Numbered from the stretch's first letter, positions 7,849 through 16,892 are shown. The stretch is DNA of 37,368 nt from Gemmatimonadota bacterium (GCA_029863645.1 JAOTVA010000017.1:1-37368), one strand, 5' to 3'. The notes: generated by a model not told the origin, from the sequence alone. Made by a program: numbers and translations.

Positions 7849-9933
7849 TTAGTGCGCGTCGCCCGCCTGCGGCATGGCCGCCGGCAGTCCGAACGCCGCC
7901 AAGCCATCCTGGAGCTGGACGATGATGTACTGGTGTCCATTGTGCTCCCAGCTCGACATGCCGTAGCGGCTCAGGCCGGGAATCTCCACCTGGCCCACTC
8001 GCTCACCGGTCATCTTGTCGATGGCGAAGAGGGTCGCCTGGTTGTCGGCCGTCTGACCGGCGTAGAGCAGCAGGTTCGGCGTCGCCGTCATCGGAGCAAG
8101 ACCGCCCCGACCCCTGTCGACCATGACATTCGGCACACCCTGCAAGAGGGGGTGGTTCCGGATGAGGTCCTGCTCGGCCTGCGGCGCTTCCCCGTAAGGA
8201 ATCACCCACAGGTGGTCACCGGTGTTCATGTCGATCGCCGTGATGCGACCGGCGGGGCCCTTCCAAATGTCCAGGCCATCCAAGGTCGGGAACCGAGCCC
8301 GGGGTCCGCCCTGTCCAGCGGACCACTCGGAGTACGTAGTACCGGACTGCGTCGGCCCATCCAACGGCGATTCGATCGCCGGCATGACCGTATTGGGCGA
8401 GCAATTGCTCGACGACGTCACGAAGATGATGCCATTCACGGGGTCGCCCGCCGTGGGACCTGGAATGTTGGACCCGCCGCCGTCGCCGGGGCACATCCAG
8501 GTGGGTCCGCGAGGATCGTCCATCGTGCGGATGGGCTCGAAGAGCGCGGACCAGACGCCAGCCTCGTCGGCCAGCTGGAATGCCCGCTCACGAATCTCCG
8601 GCGTGTAGTCGATCAGATGCTCCGGCTGACGACCCTGGAGGTCGTACGGGGCCGGCCTCGTCGGGAAGGGCTGCGTCGGCGCAAGACGCTCGCCCGGCAC
8701 CTGAGACTGCGGTACGGCCCGCTCCTCGATGGGCCAGATCGGCTCACCGGTCTCGCGGTCCAGCGCGTACAAGAAGACCTGCTTTGTCGCCTGGAAAAGA
8801 CCCTTCACTTCACGGCCGTCGACGTTCACGTCCATGAGGACCGGAGCCGTCGGCGTGTCGTAGTTCCAGATGTCGTGATGCACGAACTGGTAGTGCCAGC
8901 GACGCTCACCCGTGTCCGAATCCAGCGCGATGACGCTCGTGCTGAAGAGGTTGTCCCCCGGGTGGTGCCCGCCGTAGTAGTCGATCGTTACGCCGTTGGT
9001 CACGACGTAGACGAGGCCGAGCTCCGGATCTGAAGCCATGGGCGCCCAGGACGAAACGTCACCTGTCCACTCCCAGGCATCGTTCTCCCACGTGTCGTGA
9101 CCGAACTCGCCTGGCCTCGGAATCACGTGGAACTTCCACTTGAAGTCGCCCGTCGCGGCATCGTAGGCCAGGATGTCGCCCGGCACGTTCTCGATGCGCG
9201 TCTGCAGGTAGCCCTGCTCGGCCGAGTTGTTCACGATGACCGTGCCGTTGACCACGATGGGCGGCGACGAGGCCGTGATGTAGCCCAGCTCCAACGGGAT
9301 GCCCTGATCAGGATCGTAGGTCTGATTCGCGTCCTCCCACGGACCCCAACCCTCAATCAGGTCGGCGACGAGGTCGACGCTGCCCGACTCGGGGAAGCCC
9401 GGCAGAGGAATCGCCTCACCCCAGTTCTCGAGCGGCTGGCCCGTGTCGGCATCCAGGGCATGCAGGAAGAAGCCCGGCGTCGTGATGAACACCACGCCGC
9501 CTCGCCCTGGCACCTCGGCATAACCGACGCCCTTACCGTAGCCCTTCCGCATGGAGTACTCGTGCCGATGCGTGTTGGGCTCGGTGAAGCTCCAGATGAG
9601 CTCGCCGTTGTCCGGGTTGAGCGCGATGACGTGCCGGCGCTCGCCGGTCACCGTGATCATCTTCCCGTCTACGTACGTAGGCGTGGCCCTCGGTGTGCTG
9701 GGACCGAAGCTGGCGGCGTTGAAGCGCCACAGCATGGTCAGCTCATCGAAGTTGTCGGCCGTGATCTCGTCCGCGGTCGTGTAACGCGTGTGCCACGCGT
9801 CGCCGCCCAGATACGTCCACTGACCATTCTCAGTCCCAGGGCCCTGCGCCGTCAGCACGGTGGGGGCGCTGATCACTACTCCCAGCGCAACCGCCAATAG
9901 CTGCCGGAACCGCCGGCTCGTCTCGTTCTGCAT
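7849..9933 (-). CDS. exported PQQ-dependent dehydrogenase, paralog 2
   Basis: 694 residues from the ATG at 9933 (AGGA about 7 bases upstream). A signal peptide (LLAVALGVVISAPTVLTAQ) precedes a propeller that aligns along its whole length with paralog 1, sharing long identical blocks such as [14 protein letters not shown] and [16 protein letters not shown] and the same W-docking repeats. Differences cluster in the loop around residues 500-560, where this copy has TMDDPRGPTWMCPGDGGG and lacks the polyglycine run. Clustering of changes in one loop is what one expects if the copies differ in substrate. It is divergent from the NHL gene at 10135 with face-to-face promoters in between. Confidence 0.9.
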   Translation of the reverse strand: MQNETSRRFRQLLAVALGVVISAPTVLTAQGPGTENGQWTYLGGDAWHTRYTTADEITADNFDELTMLWRFNAASFGPSTPRATPTYVDGKMITVTGERRHVIALNPDNGELIWSFTEPNTHRHEYSMRKGYGKGVGYAEVPGRGGVVFITTPGFFLHALDADTGQPLENWGEAIPLPGFPESGSVDLVADLIEGWGPWEDANQTYDPDQGIPLELGYITASSPPIVVNGTVIVNNSAEQGYLQTRIENVPGDILAYDAATGDFKWKFHVIPRPGEFGHDTWENDAWEWTGDVSSWAPMASDPELGLVYVVTNGVTIDYYGGHHPGDNLFSTSVIALDSDTGERRWHYQFVHHDIWNYDTPTAPVLMDVNVDGREVKGLFQATKQVFLYALDRETGEPIWPIEERAVPQSQVPGERLAPTQPFPTRPAPYDLQGRQPEHLIDYTPEIRERAFQLADEAGVWSALFEPIRTMDDPRGPTWMCPGDGGGSNIPGPTAGDPVNGIIFVTSSSNCSPNTVMPAIESPLDGPTQSGTTYSEWSAGQGGPRARFPTLDGLDIWKGPAGRITAIDMNTGDHLWVIPYGEAPQAEQDLIRNHPLLQGVPNVMVDRGRGGLAPMTATPNLLLYAGQTADNQATLFAIDKMTGERVGQVEIPGLSRYGMSSWEHNGHQYIIVQLQDGLAAFGLPAAMPQAGDAH

Positions 9934-9988
9934 AATTCCTGTCTCTCCAGGGTACGGGGCCTCGCGAGGGCCGAAGCCACAATCGTGT

Positions 9989-10017
9989 ACGCTACGGGCC
10001 TTGGACTGAGACGACAA
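9989..10017 (-). promoter_or_regulatory. sigma70-type promoter of PQQ dehydrogenase 2
   Basis: On the minus strand TTGTCG (10017-10012), a 17-base spacer ending in GGCCCG, then TAGCGT (9994-9989). It matches the promoter at 7742-7770 in both hexamers (one base different) and in spacing, although the spacer otherwise differs. This supports it as a conserved functional element. Confidence 0.65.
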
Positions 10018-10047
10018 GGGCGGACGGGTCGCGCGGTGGGAGGCCAG

Positions 10048-10076
10048 TTGCCACTGCCAGAAGCCAGACCTAACCT
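10048..10076 (+). promoter_or_regulatory. sigma70-type promoter of the first NHL gene
   Basis: TTGCCA (10048-10053), exactly 17 bases, then TAACCT (10071-10076). It would start transcription about 50 bases before the ATG at 10135. It has the same style as the PQQ promoters that read the other way. Confidence 0.55.
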
Positions 10077-10134
10077 CCTCCCGTGACCGATCTCGGTGCT
10101 CGCGACGTGGCTGGCTGTTGAAAGGAGGAGTGCA

Positions 10135-11211
10135 ATGATGGCGCGCAATGTTCTCGGCTCGATGGTCTTGGTGGGTGCGGTGGCGGCCCTCATGGGCCCG
10201 GCTGGGGCCCTCGAGGCCCAGATGTCGTCCCCCCTCAACGACTTACCCAATCCGTACGAGAGCGTCGACGGGTGGGCCCAGCTCCCGGATGGGCGCGAAT
10301 GGGGCTCGACCGCCGGCGTAGACATCGATCCGGACGGGGTGCACCTCTGGGCCATCGATCGCTGCGGCGGCAACTCCTGCGCAGACTCCGACCTGGACCC
10401 CATCCTCAAGTTCGATCCGACCGGGCGGGTCGTGACCAGCTTCGGCGGCGGCTTGCTGCTCTTCCCTCACGGCCTGCATGTCGACCGCGAAGGCAACGTG
10501 TGGGTGACCGACGCTCAGGGCCGGGACGGACGCGGCCACGTCGTCATCAAGTTCAGCCCGCAGGGCGAGGTCCTGATGACGCTGGGGCAGCCGGGCGTGG
10601 CGGGTGACGGCACGAATCACCTTCTCGAGACCCCGTGCGACGTCGTCACCGACCTCGCAGGCAACATCTACGTCGGCGATGGTCACAGCGGCCAGAACGA
10701 CACGGCGGGACCGGAGACGGTGGCACGCATCGTGAAGTTCGACCGGCACGGGAACTACCTCACCCATTGGGGCGGCTGGGGCTCCGGCCCCGGGCAGATG
10801 AAGACACCCCACGCCGTGGACATCGACTCGCAGAACCGGCTCATCGTCGGTGACCGGGGCAACAACCGGCTCCAGATCTTCGAGTTGAACGGCACCTACG
10901 TCGGCGAGTTGAAACAGTTCAGCCGTCCCAGCGGCATCTACATCGCCGACGACGATATCATCTACGTCGCGGACTCGGAGTCGCAATTCGACGAGACGCG
11001 GAATCCAGGCTGGATCACCGGCATTCGCGTCGGCAGCCTCGGGGACGGCGTAGCCGACTATCTCATCCTCGGCGAGGTCGCGGCCTATCCGGAGGGCTCC
11101 AATCCGGAAGGCGTAGCGGTCGACGCGTTGGGCAACGTCTACGGAGCAGTCGTGTCTGGCGGCGGCGCCCTCGTTCGGTCTAGCGTCAAGTCGGGAGTGC
11201 GGTGGCGCTGA
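10135..11211 (+). CDS. exported NHL-repeat propeller, PAL-like (copy 1)
   Basis: 358 residues; an excellent AAAGGAGGAG ends 5 bases before the ATG at 10135. A signal peptide ends near ALEAQ (28). NHL blades follow, e.g. FPHGLHVDREGNVWVTD (110-126), TPCDVVTDLAGNIYVGDGH (166-184), TPHAVDIDSQNRLIVGDRGNNRLQIF (224-249). This is the blade pattern of peptidyl-alpha-hydroxyglycine amidating lyase (PAL). Two of the three zinc histidines align (H112, H226) and the Arg of D-R-x-N-x-R is kept (R241). The third His is Glu (NPEGVAVD, 325) and the active-site Tyr of D-G-Y is His (184). So the fold relation is firm but lyase activity is uncertain. It overlaps the next gene by 10 bases. Confidence 0.88.
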   Translation: MMARNVLGSMVLVGAVAALMGPAGALEAQMSSPLNDLPNPYESVDGWAQLPDGREWGSTAGVDIDPDGVHLWAIDRCGGNSCADSDLDPILKFDPTGRVVTSFGGGLLLFPHGLHVDREGNVWVTDAQGRDGRGHVVIKFSPQGEVLMTLGQPGVAGDGTNHLLETPCDVVTDLAGNIYVGDGHSGQNDTAGPETVARIVKFDRHGNYLTHWGGWGSGPGQMKTPHAVDIDSQNRLIVGDRGNNRLQIFELNGTYVGELKQFSRPSGIYIADDDIIYVADSESQFDETRNPGWITGIRVGSLGDGVADYLILGEVAAYPEGSNPEGVAVDALGNVYGAVVSGGGALVRSSVKSGVRWR

Positions 11212-12809
11212 CGCGCGGGGGCGCCGCGAGCACGTTCCTACTGCTCGTCGCCGCGGCGCTCCTCGGTGGCTGCCGATCGGCTCCCCAGGCGTCGACGAAC
11301 GACGGGCCTGCACTCGTCGTCATGATGGTCGTCGATCAGCTCACGCCCGATCTCCTCGACCGCTACGACGCGCTGTTCACGGGTGGACTCCGCCGCCTTA
11401 CGGATGGTGGCTACAAGTTCGTGAACGCCACGCACGATCATTCGGGCACCGAGACTGCACCCGGCCACACGACGCTGTCCACGGGCGTGTATCCGACCCG
11501 GCACACCATCGTCGGGAACCAGTGGAACGTTCGCATCGGTGACGCGTGGCGGAGCGAGTACTGCTTCGAAGACCTGGCTCGACCCATCGTGGGATATCCG
11601 GACCTCCCTGGCCGGAGCCCGCGGAACATCGCCAGGTCGGGTCTTCCCGACTGGATGGTCGCACGAGATCCTGACACACGGGTCGTGTCGATCTCGCGAA
11701 AGGACCGCGGGGCGATCGGCCTGGCCGCGCAGACCGTTGGGGACGTGTACTGGCTCGTGGAGCGCTCCGACGGGTTCGTCACGTCGGACTTCTACCGCTC
11801 CGAACTACCGTCATGGGTGCGCGACTTCAACGCGACCCGCATGCCGGCGCTCTATTCGCAGACGGTGTGGGAGAGCACGGTGCCGGCGGACGCCCGAAGC
11901 CTCACGCGCCCGGACACATCGCAGTACGAGCAGGACCGGGTGCACACCGCCTTCCCGCACTTGGCAGGCGAACTCGTCGACATGGATGATCCGGGCGAGG
12001 TCAACAGTTGGCGATACACTTACACCCCCTTCCCCGATGCCGCCGTGCTGGCCTTGGCCGCAGAAGCCGTGCGCACGCTCTCCCTCGGTGGCCGCGACAG
12101 CCCGGACTACCTCGGCGTGTCGCTGTCCCAAACGGACCTCGTCGGCCACTACTATGGCCCGGGGAGCCGCGAGCAGTTGGACAACTTGCTGCGCCTGGAT
12201 GCAGAGCTAGGGCGGTTCCTGACGTATCTGGATGAGGCGGTGGGAGCCGGCCGGTGGGTACTGGCGGTCTCGGCCGACCACGGCGTACTCGAGATCCCGG
12301 AAGAGCTGGTGGCAGCCGGCGGCGACGCGGCCCGGCTCACCCGTGAGGATCGCGCGGAGTTGTTGGAAGCCATCGCTGGCGCCGGCGGGAATGCACCAGG
12401 CTTCGGCGCTCAAGACGCCACGAGCGCGGCCGTCGTCCGCCTGCCTTTCATCGAAGCGACGTATACCTTCGACGCGATCGAGAGCGGGCAGCGGGCGGAT
12501 TCGTTCGCGGTCCTGTATGCGAACTCCCACTCCCGAACACGCATTGTGGATCTGGAAAATCGCGCAGGCATCTACGCTCGCTACCGGCCGCAGCGCCTTC
12601 TGTGGGGCGCCGCGCCCGCGACGCACGGCTCGCCGTACTACTACGACCGCCATGTGCCGCTCATCTTCCTGGGCGGCGGAATACCCGCGGGGACGTCGAC
12701 CGAGCGCGTCGCGACGGTCGATGTGGCGCCCACCATGGCGCGACTGGCCGGCATACCCGCGCCGGGCGATCTCGACGGTCGGGACCTGAACCTCCTCCGT
12801 CGCCGGTAG
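11202..12809 (+). CDS. alkaline phosphatase superfamily lipoprotein, PafA type
   Basis: 535 residues from a GTG at 11202 that overlaps the upstream stop; GGGAG lies 4 bases before it. A lipobox LLGGC places the lipid Cys at 24. The catalytic set of PafA-like phosphate-irrepressible phosphatases is complete: D45, nucleophile T85 in TETAPGHTT, N106, the phosphate-binding pair in SRKDRGAI (K167, R169), D312/H316 in TDLVGHYYG, D359/H360 in SADHG, and H475. The K-x-R pair indicates phosphate monoesterase rather than diesterase activity. It is membrane-anchored on the periplasmic side. Translationally coupled to the NHL gene. Confidence 0.9.
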   Translation: MALTRGGAASTFLLLVAAALLGGCRSAPQASTNDGPALVVMMVVDQLTPDLLDRYDALFTGGLRRLTDGGYKFVNATHDHSGTETAPGHTTLSTGVYPTRHTIVGNQWNVRIGDAWRSEYCFEDLARPIVGYPDLPGRSPRNIARSGLPDWMVARDPDTRVVSISRKDRGAIGLAAQTVGDVYWLVERSDGFVTSDFYRSELPSWVRDFNATRMPALYSQTVWESTVPADARSLTRPDTSQYEQDRVHTAFPHLAGELVDMDDPGEVNSWRYTYTPFPDAAVLALAAEAVRTLSLGGRDSPDYLGVSLSQTDLVGHYYGPGSREQLDNLLRLDAELGRFLTYLDEAVGAGRWVLAVSADHGVLEIPEELVAAGGDAARLTREDRAELLEAIAGAGGNAPGFGAQDATSAAVVRLPFIEATYTFDAIESGQRADSFAVLYANSHSRTRIVDLENRAGIYARYRPQRLLWGAAPATHGSPYYYDRHVPLIFLGGGIPAGTSTERVATVDVAPTMARLAGIPAPGDLDGRDLNLLRRR

Positions 12810-12840
12810 CCCGATCGGCGTCACCGCTCGCGAAGGGTTC

Positions 12841-13680
12841 GTGCTCGGGTACACACCTGATGGGCCCCACCGCGTCGCGTACCTCGAGTGGGGCCCACCG
12901 GATGCGCCGCGGACCGCGGTGTGCGTCCATGGGCTGACCGGCTGCGCTCGTGACTTCGACGCCCTCGCCGAGAGCTTGGCCCCGGCCGGCTGGCGCTTGA
13001 TCTGTCCCGACCTGGTGGGCAGGGGCGACAGCGACCGCCTGGCAGATCCTCGCGGATACGAGCTCCGTCAGTACGCAGCTGATATGGCCGCGCTCGTCGA
13101 ACATCTCGGCGCAGCCGAAGTGGACTGGATCGGGACGTCGCTAGGCGGGTTGATCGGTTTAACGCTGGCCGCCCATGAGCAGACACGGATCCGTGCCTTG
13201 GTCCTGAACGATATCGGACCCTTCATTCCGACTGAGGCGCTGCAGAGGTTGGCCGGGGACTTGGGCACGGACCCGATATTCTCCGACCTGGACGCGGCGG
13301 AGGCCTACGTGCGCCTTATCCGCTCTCCCTTTGGCGCCCTCACAGACAGTCAGTGGAGGGAGATGGCCGAGCGGAGCACGCGCCCGGACGGTTCAGGCTA
13401 CCGACTTCACTACGACCCAGCTATCGCGATTCGCTTCGTCGAGACGTCTGGTCGCAACGCAGACCTGTGGAAGCTTTGGGATGCCGTACGCAGTCGGGTG
13501 CTCGTGCTGCGGGGAGCGGCTTCAGACCTCCTCTTGGCCGACACCGCCGCCCAGATGACAACACGGGGGCCAGGCTCCGAGATCATCGAGTTTGCCGGTT
13601 GCGGGCACCACCCGCCGTTGCTGGAACCAGACCAAATCGATCCCGTGGTGGCATGGCTCGAGGCCGACCCAGCCGCTTGA
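12841..13680 (+). CDS. alpha/beta-hydrolase
   Basis: 279 residues, with no signal peptide, so cytosolic. The fold markers are the oxyanion segment VHGLTG (29-34), the nucleophile elbow GTSLGG (S100), the acid D229 in GAASDLLL, and the catalytic H256 in GCGHHPPL. All three triad residues are present. The start is a GTG at 12841 with AAGGG 4-8 bases upstream. It lies 31 bases after the phosphatase on the same strand and is probably in its operon. An esterase or C-C hydrolase are both possible; the substrate is not readable. Confidence 0.88.
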   Translation: MLGYTPDGPHRVAYLEWGPPDAPRTAVCVHGLTGCARDFDALAESLAPAGWRLICPDLVGRGDSDRLADPRGYELRQYAADMAALVEHLGAAEVDWIGTSLGGLIGLTLAAHEQTRIRALVLNDIGPFIPTEALQRLAGDLGTDPIFSDLDAAEAYVRLIRSPFGALTDSQWREMAERSTRPDGSGYRLHYDPAIAIRFVETSGRNADLWKLWDAVRSRVLVLRGAASDLLLADTAAQMTTRGPGSEIIEFAGCGHHPPLLEPDQIDPVVAWLEADPAA

Positions 13681-13776
13681 CCATCCTAGGTTGCTGGCTG
13701 CCACTCCGAAGGGTACCCTCGGCGGGCCTGCACCTCTTTCAGACTTCGTTCCCGGTACCGTACTCGGAGACTCATC

Positions 13777-14316
13777 ATGCGCGTGCACCACGCAATCCTA
13801 CTCGCCGCCCTCACGGCCGCCTTCCCGTCACCGGTCACGGCCCAGGACACCGCCGAAGACATCCTGAGGGAGCAGGTAGAGCAGGTCCTGTACGGCATGA
13901 TCGGCCAGTCGATCGACAGGCAGTTGAAGGTCGTCGACATCGGAGCCGGAAACGTGGCCGTGGGCATCCTTCACCGGACCGATGCGCACGACACCGACGG
14001 AGAACACACGGGCATCATTCACACCGTAATCTCGGAGGTGTACGTGATGCTCTCTGGCTGGGGTACGCTTCTGACGTCGAGCGAGATGACCAACGCGACC
14101 CAGCCCTCAGCCGGTGGCGACGTCGTAGGCCCCACGTTCTCCGCCCAAGCGGTCGGGGGTACGGTGCGGGAGATCGCCGAAGGAGACATCGTGGTGATCC
14201 CTGCCGGAACACTGCACTCCTGGCTCTCGATTCCCGATCACGTGACCTACCTCAGCATCCGTCCAGACCCGCACGGCGCGCTGCCCGCTGGATACGTGCG
14301 GGCGGAGATTCGCTGA
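13777..14316 (+). CDS. exported cupin-fold protein
   Basis: 179 residues with a signal peptide (ILLAALTAAFPSPVTAQ). A single cupin barrel is suggested by two His-containing motifs: HTGIIHTVISEVYVMLSGWG, and later EGDIVVIPAGTLHSW. These are the two conserved cupin motifs that hold a metal, with G-D-x-x-x-I-P-x-G-x-x-H plain in the second. Function could be binding or dioxygenase/isomerase-type chemistry in the periplasm. It lies about 100 bases beyond the hydrolase, with CGGAGA as its ribosome site, and ends 7 bases from the convergent M23 gene. Confidence 0.8.
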   Translation: MRVHHAILLAALTAAFPSPVTAQDTAEDILREQVEQVLYGMIGQSIDRQLKVVDIGAGNVAVGILHRTDAHDTDGEHTGIIHTVISEVYVMLSGWGTLLTSSEMTNATQPSAGGDVVGPTFSAQAVGGTVREIAEGDIVVIPAGTLHSWLSIPDHVTYLSIRPDPHGALPAGYVRAEIR

Positions 14317-14323
14317 CCCGTAC

Positions 14324-15241
14324 CTACTGAGGAGAGGGCACTTCGGCGCTCGCGGCGAGAAGGCTGCGCGGGTCCACACTCGTGTGGCCGTAGCGGACGA
14401 CCCAGTGCAGATGCGGGCCGGTAACCCGTCCGGTGGCTCCCACCCGGCCGATCGGCGTCCCGACCTCCACCGTGTCGCCCACTGAGACCAGCTGCTCGCT
14501 GAGGTGGAAGTACGCGCTAACGAGACCAGCCCCGTGATTGATGTACACGTTGTTGCCGGCGAGCTCGAACTGCCCGGTGATCGCCACGACACCTCGCGTG
14601 GCCGCGACGACGGTGTCCCCCGTATCACCGTCCAAGTCGAGGCCGGTATGGCGACTCGAGACCTGTCCGTTGAAGACCCGTCCGTCACCGAAGCTTGATG
14701 TGACGCGGTCGTCCCTCGGCAGCATGACGGCGCTCGTCCACATCCTGGGCGTTCGATGCGCACTCGTTGACACTTCGGCGGCCATCGCGGACTCGCGCGC
14801 GCGCCGCTCCCTCTGGGCTGCGTTAGGTGGTGACCCGAGAGCCGGAGACACCCTCAGCTCGCGATGGTTGTATGTCCCGGCCAGGACGGGAACGCGCTCG
14901 TTGACCTGACGTTCACTCCCATCCGCGTAGACGAGCGTCAGCGACACCCAGAACTCGGACCGCTCGCCCAACGGCACGGCGGCGAGGCTAGCGAAGCTGC
15001 CCGACGGGTCCCGCTCGAAGTGAAGGGGCTCAGTCCGCGCCTGTCCCGCGATGAGAACCACCGGATCGTCGGTGGCCGGGGTGACCCGCACGACGAAGAG
15101 CTCACCCTCGCGGGGGCGCTCGGGAATCCAAGTGATGTCGGGCGCGCCGGTTTGTGCCGACGCGCCCGCGCAAAGTACGGCGGACGCTGCAAGCGTCACG
15201 GACAACGGCACCGCGCAGCGGCACCGCACTCCGGATCTCAC
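14324..15241 (-). CDS. M23 (LytM-type) metallopeptidase
   Basis: 305 residues. An exported protein (signal about 11-29, VPLSVTLAASAVLCAGASAQ) with an N-terminal beta domain (about 35-125), a short charged linker (AAQRERRARESA), and a C-terminal M23 lysostaphin-like domain. Zinc ligands are H198 and D202 in SSRHTGLDLDGD and H279 in GPHLHWVV, with H246 (AYFHLS) and H277 completing the site. All are intact, so it is an active-type endopeptidase acting on peptidoglycan. The start is a GTG at 15241 whose last two bases form the upstream stop (GTGA overlap), indicating translational coupling to the cupin gene. Confidence 0.87.
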   Translation of the reverse strand: MRSGVRCRCAVPLSVTLAASAVLCAGASAQTGAPDITWIPERPREGELFVVRVTPATDDPVVLIAGQARTEPLHFERDPSGSFASLAAVPLGERSEFWVSLTLVYADGSERQVNERVPVLAGTYNHRELRVSPALGSPPNAAQRERRARESAMAAEVSTSAHRTPRMWTSAVMLPRDDRVTSSFGDGRVFNGQVSSRHTGLDLDGDTGDTVVAATRGVVAITGQFELAGNNVYINHGAGLVSAYFHLSEQLVSVGDTVEVGTPIGRVGATGRVTGPHLHWVVRYGHTSVDPRSLLAASAEVPSPQ

Positions 15242-15678
15242 CTGCGAGAGCGTGCCGTGTACTGTGCGTCCGTGACCGGGTCCATCCACGCGACCGCGCC
15301 TTCGTAGATCGTCCACTGGACTGACGCCTCGTCCGGATGCGCGCCGTGCCAATGCTCCACGCCCGCCGCGGTCCACCAGGGCTCGCCAGGCCGAATCTCG
15401 AGGAGTGCCTGGCCGCGCACCTGGGTCAGACCCCGCCCGGTCTCCAGCATGAGGAGCTGCCCGTCGCTGTGGGTGTGCCAATTCGAGCGGACACCCGCAG
15501 GGAACCGCAGGCGTAGCGTCCTCACGTCCCCGATATCGAGGACTTCGGGAGCACCGCCCATGAAATTGCTTTGCTGCGCAGCGTTCCCTTCGGACATACC
15601 GAAGGTCACCAGCGCCGCTAGGCCCAGCATCGCCCCAAGCACGGCGGCGATTTTCGTCCTTCCGAAATCCCGATCCAT
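15238..15678 (-). CDS. exported cupin-domain protein
   Basis: 146 residues. The N-terminal signal or anchor (IAAVLGAMLGLAALVTFG) is followed by a small cupin with motif 1 around NWHTHSDGQLLMLETGRG and motif 2 around PGEPWWTAAGVEHWHG. The His residues match those that bind Fe or Mn in quercetin-dioxygenase-like cupins (RmlC superfamily). The protein has a Trp-rich pocket. AGGAG lies about 9 bases before the ATG at 15678. It is the first gene of a two-gene unit with the M23 peptidase and is divergent from the second NHL gene; the substrate is unknown. Confidence 0.83.
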   Translation of the reverse strand: MDRDFGRTKIAAVLGAMLGLAALVTFGMSEGNAAQQSNFMGGAPEVLDIGDVRTLRLRFPAGVRSNWHTHSDGQLLMLETGRGLTQVRGQALLEIRPGEPWWTAAGVEHWHGAHPDEASVQWTIYEGAVAWMDPVTDAQYTARSRR

Positions 15679-15830
15679 AAGTCACATCTCCTGTGAGTTC
15701 CGGTAGTACAATCTGGGGCCTCTAAGGCTCCACCGCACGGTCCCGCAGTAATTGGTGAGAACTTGCCGGTCGGGACACTGGGGCCGTACGGTTGGCGTCC
15801 CGTAGCGATCCTGTGACGAGAGAGGTCTAT

Positions 15831-16892
15831 ATGTCGATCCGGCGACCCGAAGCGAACTCGATCCGGTGGGTCTGCTTCTGCCTGGCCCTGAGCCTCTTCG
15901 CTGTGGCCGATGCGCTCGCCGCGCAGTCCGGCCCAAGCCCGTACAGGCTGGTGGACGACTGGGCCCAGCTGCCCGGCGGCAGGGAGATGGGCGCAGTCGG
16001 CAAGGTCACGGTGGACCCGGACGGTCGGCACATATGGGCCGTGATCCGCTGCGACGCTCCGGGCGATCAGTTCGGGTGGGAATGTTTGGACTCCGACCTG
16101 GACCCGATCATCAAATTCGCCCCGGACGGGCGCGTGGTGGAGAGCTTTGGCAGCGGTCTCTTCATTTGGCCCCACGGCATCGACGTCGATGGGAACGGCA
16201 ACGTGTGGGTCACCGACGCCGTCGGCACCGCACGGATCCCCGCCGGGGACACGCGCGGACACCAGGTCATCAAGTTCAGCCCGACGGGTGAGGTCCTTCT
16301 GCGGCTCGGTACCCCAGGGCGAGAGGGGGGCGGGCGCACCGGCTTCACTTCTCCTGCCGACGTGGCCGTGGCGGACAACGGTGACGTGTTCATCGCGGAC
16401 GGGCACAACAACGTCGGCAACAACCGCGTGGTGAAGTTCACCAATGACGGGCGCTACATCATGGAGTGGGGCAAGACGGGGTATGCGCCCAGCGAGTTTC
16501 GTGCCCTGCACGCCATCGACATCGACGCGAACGGGCGCGTCTTCGTCGGCGATCGCAGCAACAACCGCATCCAGATCTTCGATCAAGCGGGCACGCACCT
16601 GACGACGTGGACCCAGTTCGGTAGACCGAGCGGCATCGCCTTCGACCGCAACGGGCGCATCCTCGTCGCGGACTCCGAGTCCGACGACGTACAGAATCCC
16701 GGTTGGGAGATGGGGATCCGCATCGGAGACGCGCAGACGGGGTGGGTGAGCGAGTTCATCGTCTACCAGTGGGGAGACCCGCGTTCGACGGCGGGGAACG
16801 GGGCCGAGTTCGTGGCGGTCGACGTCGACGGGAACCTCTACGGGGGAGAGCCGAGCCCACGCCGCCTGCAGAAGTACATGCGGGTGAGGTAG
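15831..16892 (+). CDS. exported NHL-repeat propeller, PAL-like (copy 2)
   Basis: 353 residues from the ATG at 15831 (GAGAGG upstream). The signal peptide ends near ALAAQ (32). It is a clear paralog of the protein at 10135: DLDPIIKF, WPHGIDVDGNGNVWVTD, HQVIKFSPTGEVLLRLG, DGHNNVGNNRVVKF, VGDRSNNRIQIF. Of the PAL zinc ligands H115 and H227 align, while the C-terminal one is missing (GAEFVAVDVDGN). The D-G-Y tyrosine is again His (192), and R242 is kept. Sharing the same substitutions in both copies suggests a distinct subfamily and not random decay. It is a single-gene unit followed by a GC hairpin. Confidence 0.88.
   Translation: MSIRRPEANSIRWVCFCLALSLFAVADALAAQSGPSPYRLVDDWAQLPGGREMGAVGKVTVDPDGRHIWAVIRCDAPGDQFGWECLDSDLDPIIKFAPDGRVVESFGSGLFIWPHGIDVDGNGNVWVTDAVGTARIPAGDTRGHQVIKFSPTGEVLLRLGTPGREGGGRTGFTSPADVAVADNGDVFIADGHNNVGNNRVVKFTNDGRYIMEWGKTGYAPSEFRALHAIDIDANGRVFVGDRSNNRIQIFDQAGTHLTTWTQFGRPSGIAFDRNGRILVADSESDDVQNPGWEMGIRIGDAQTGWVSEFIVYQWGDPRSTAGNGAEFVAVDVDGNLYGGEPSPRRLQKYMRVR

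Noticed and set aside
13353-14330. 325-codon plus-strand frame overlapping the hydrolase and cupin
   Set aside because: Out of frame with two recognisable genes, very Arg-rich, and without family motifs.
14324-15685. One 453-codon reading across the cupin and M23 genes
   Set aside because: The upstream half is the cupin gene read in the wrong frame; the real M23 start is the GTG at 15241 in the GTGA overlap.
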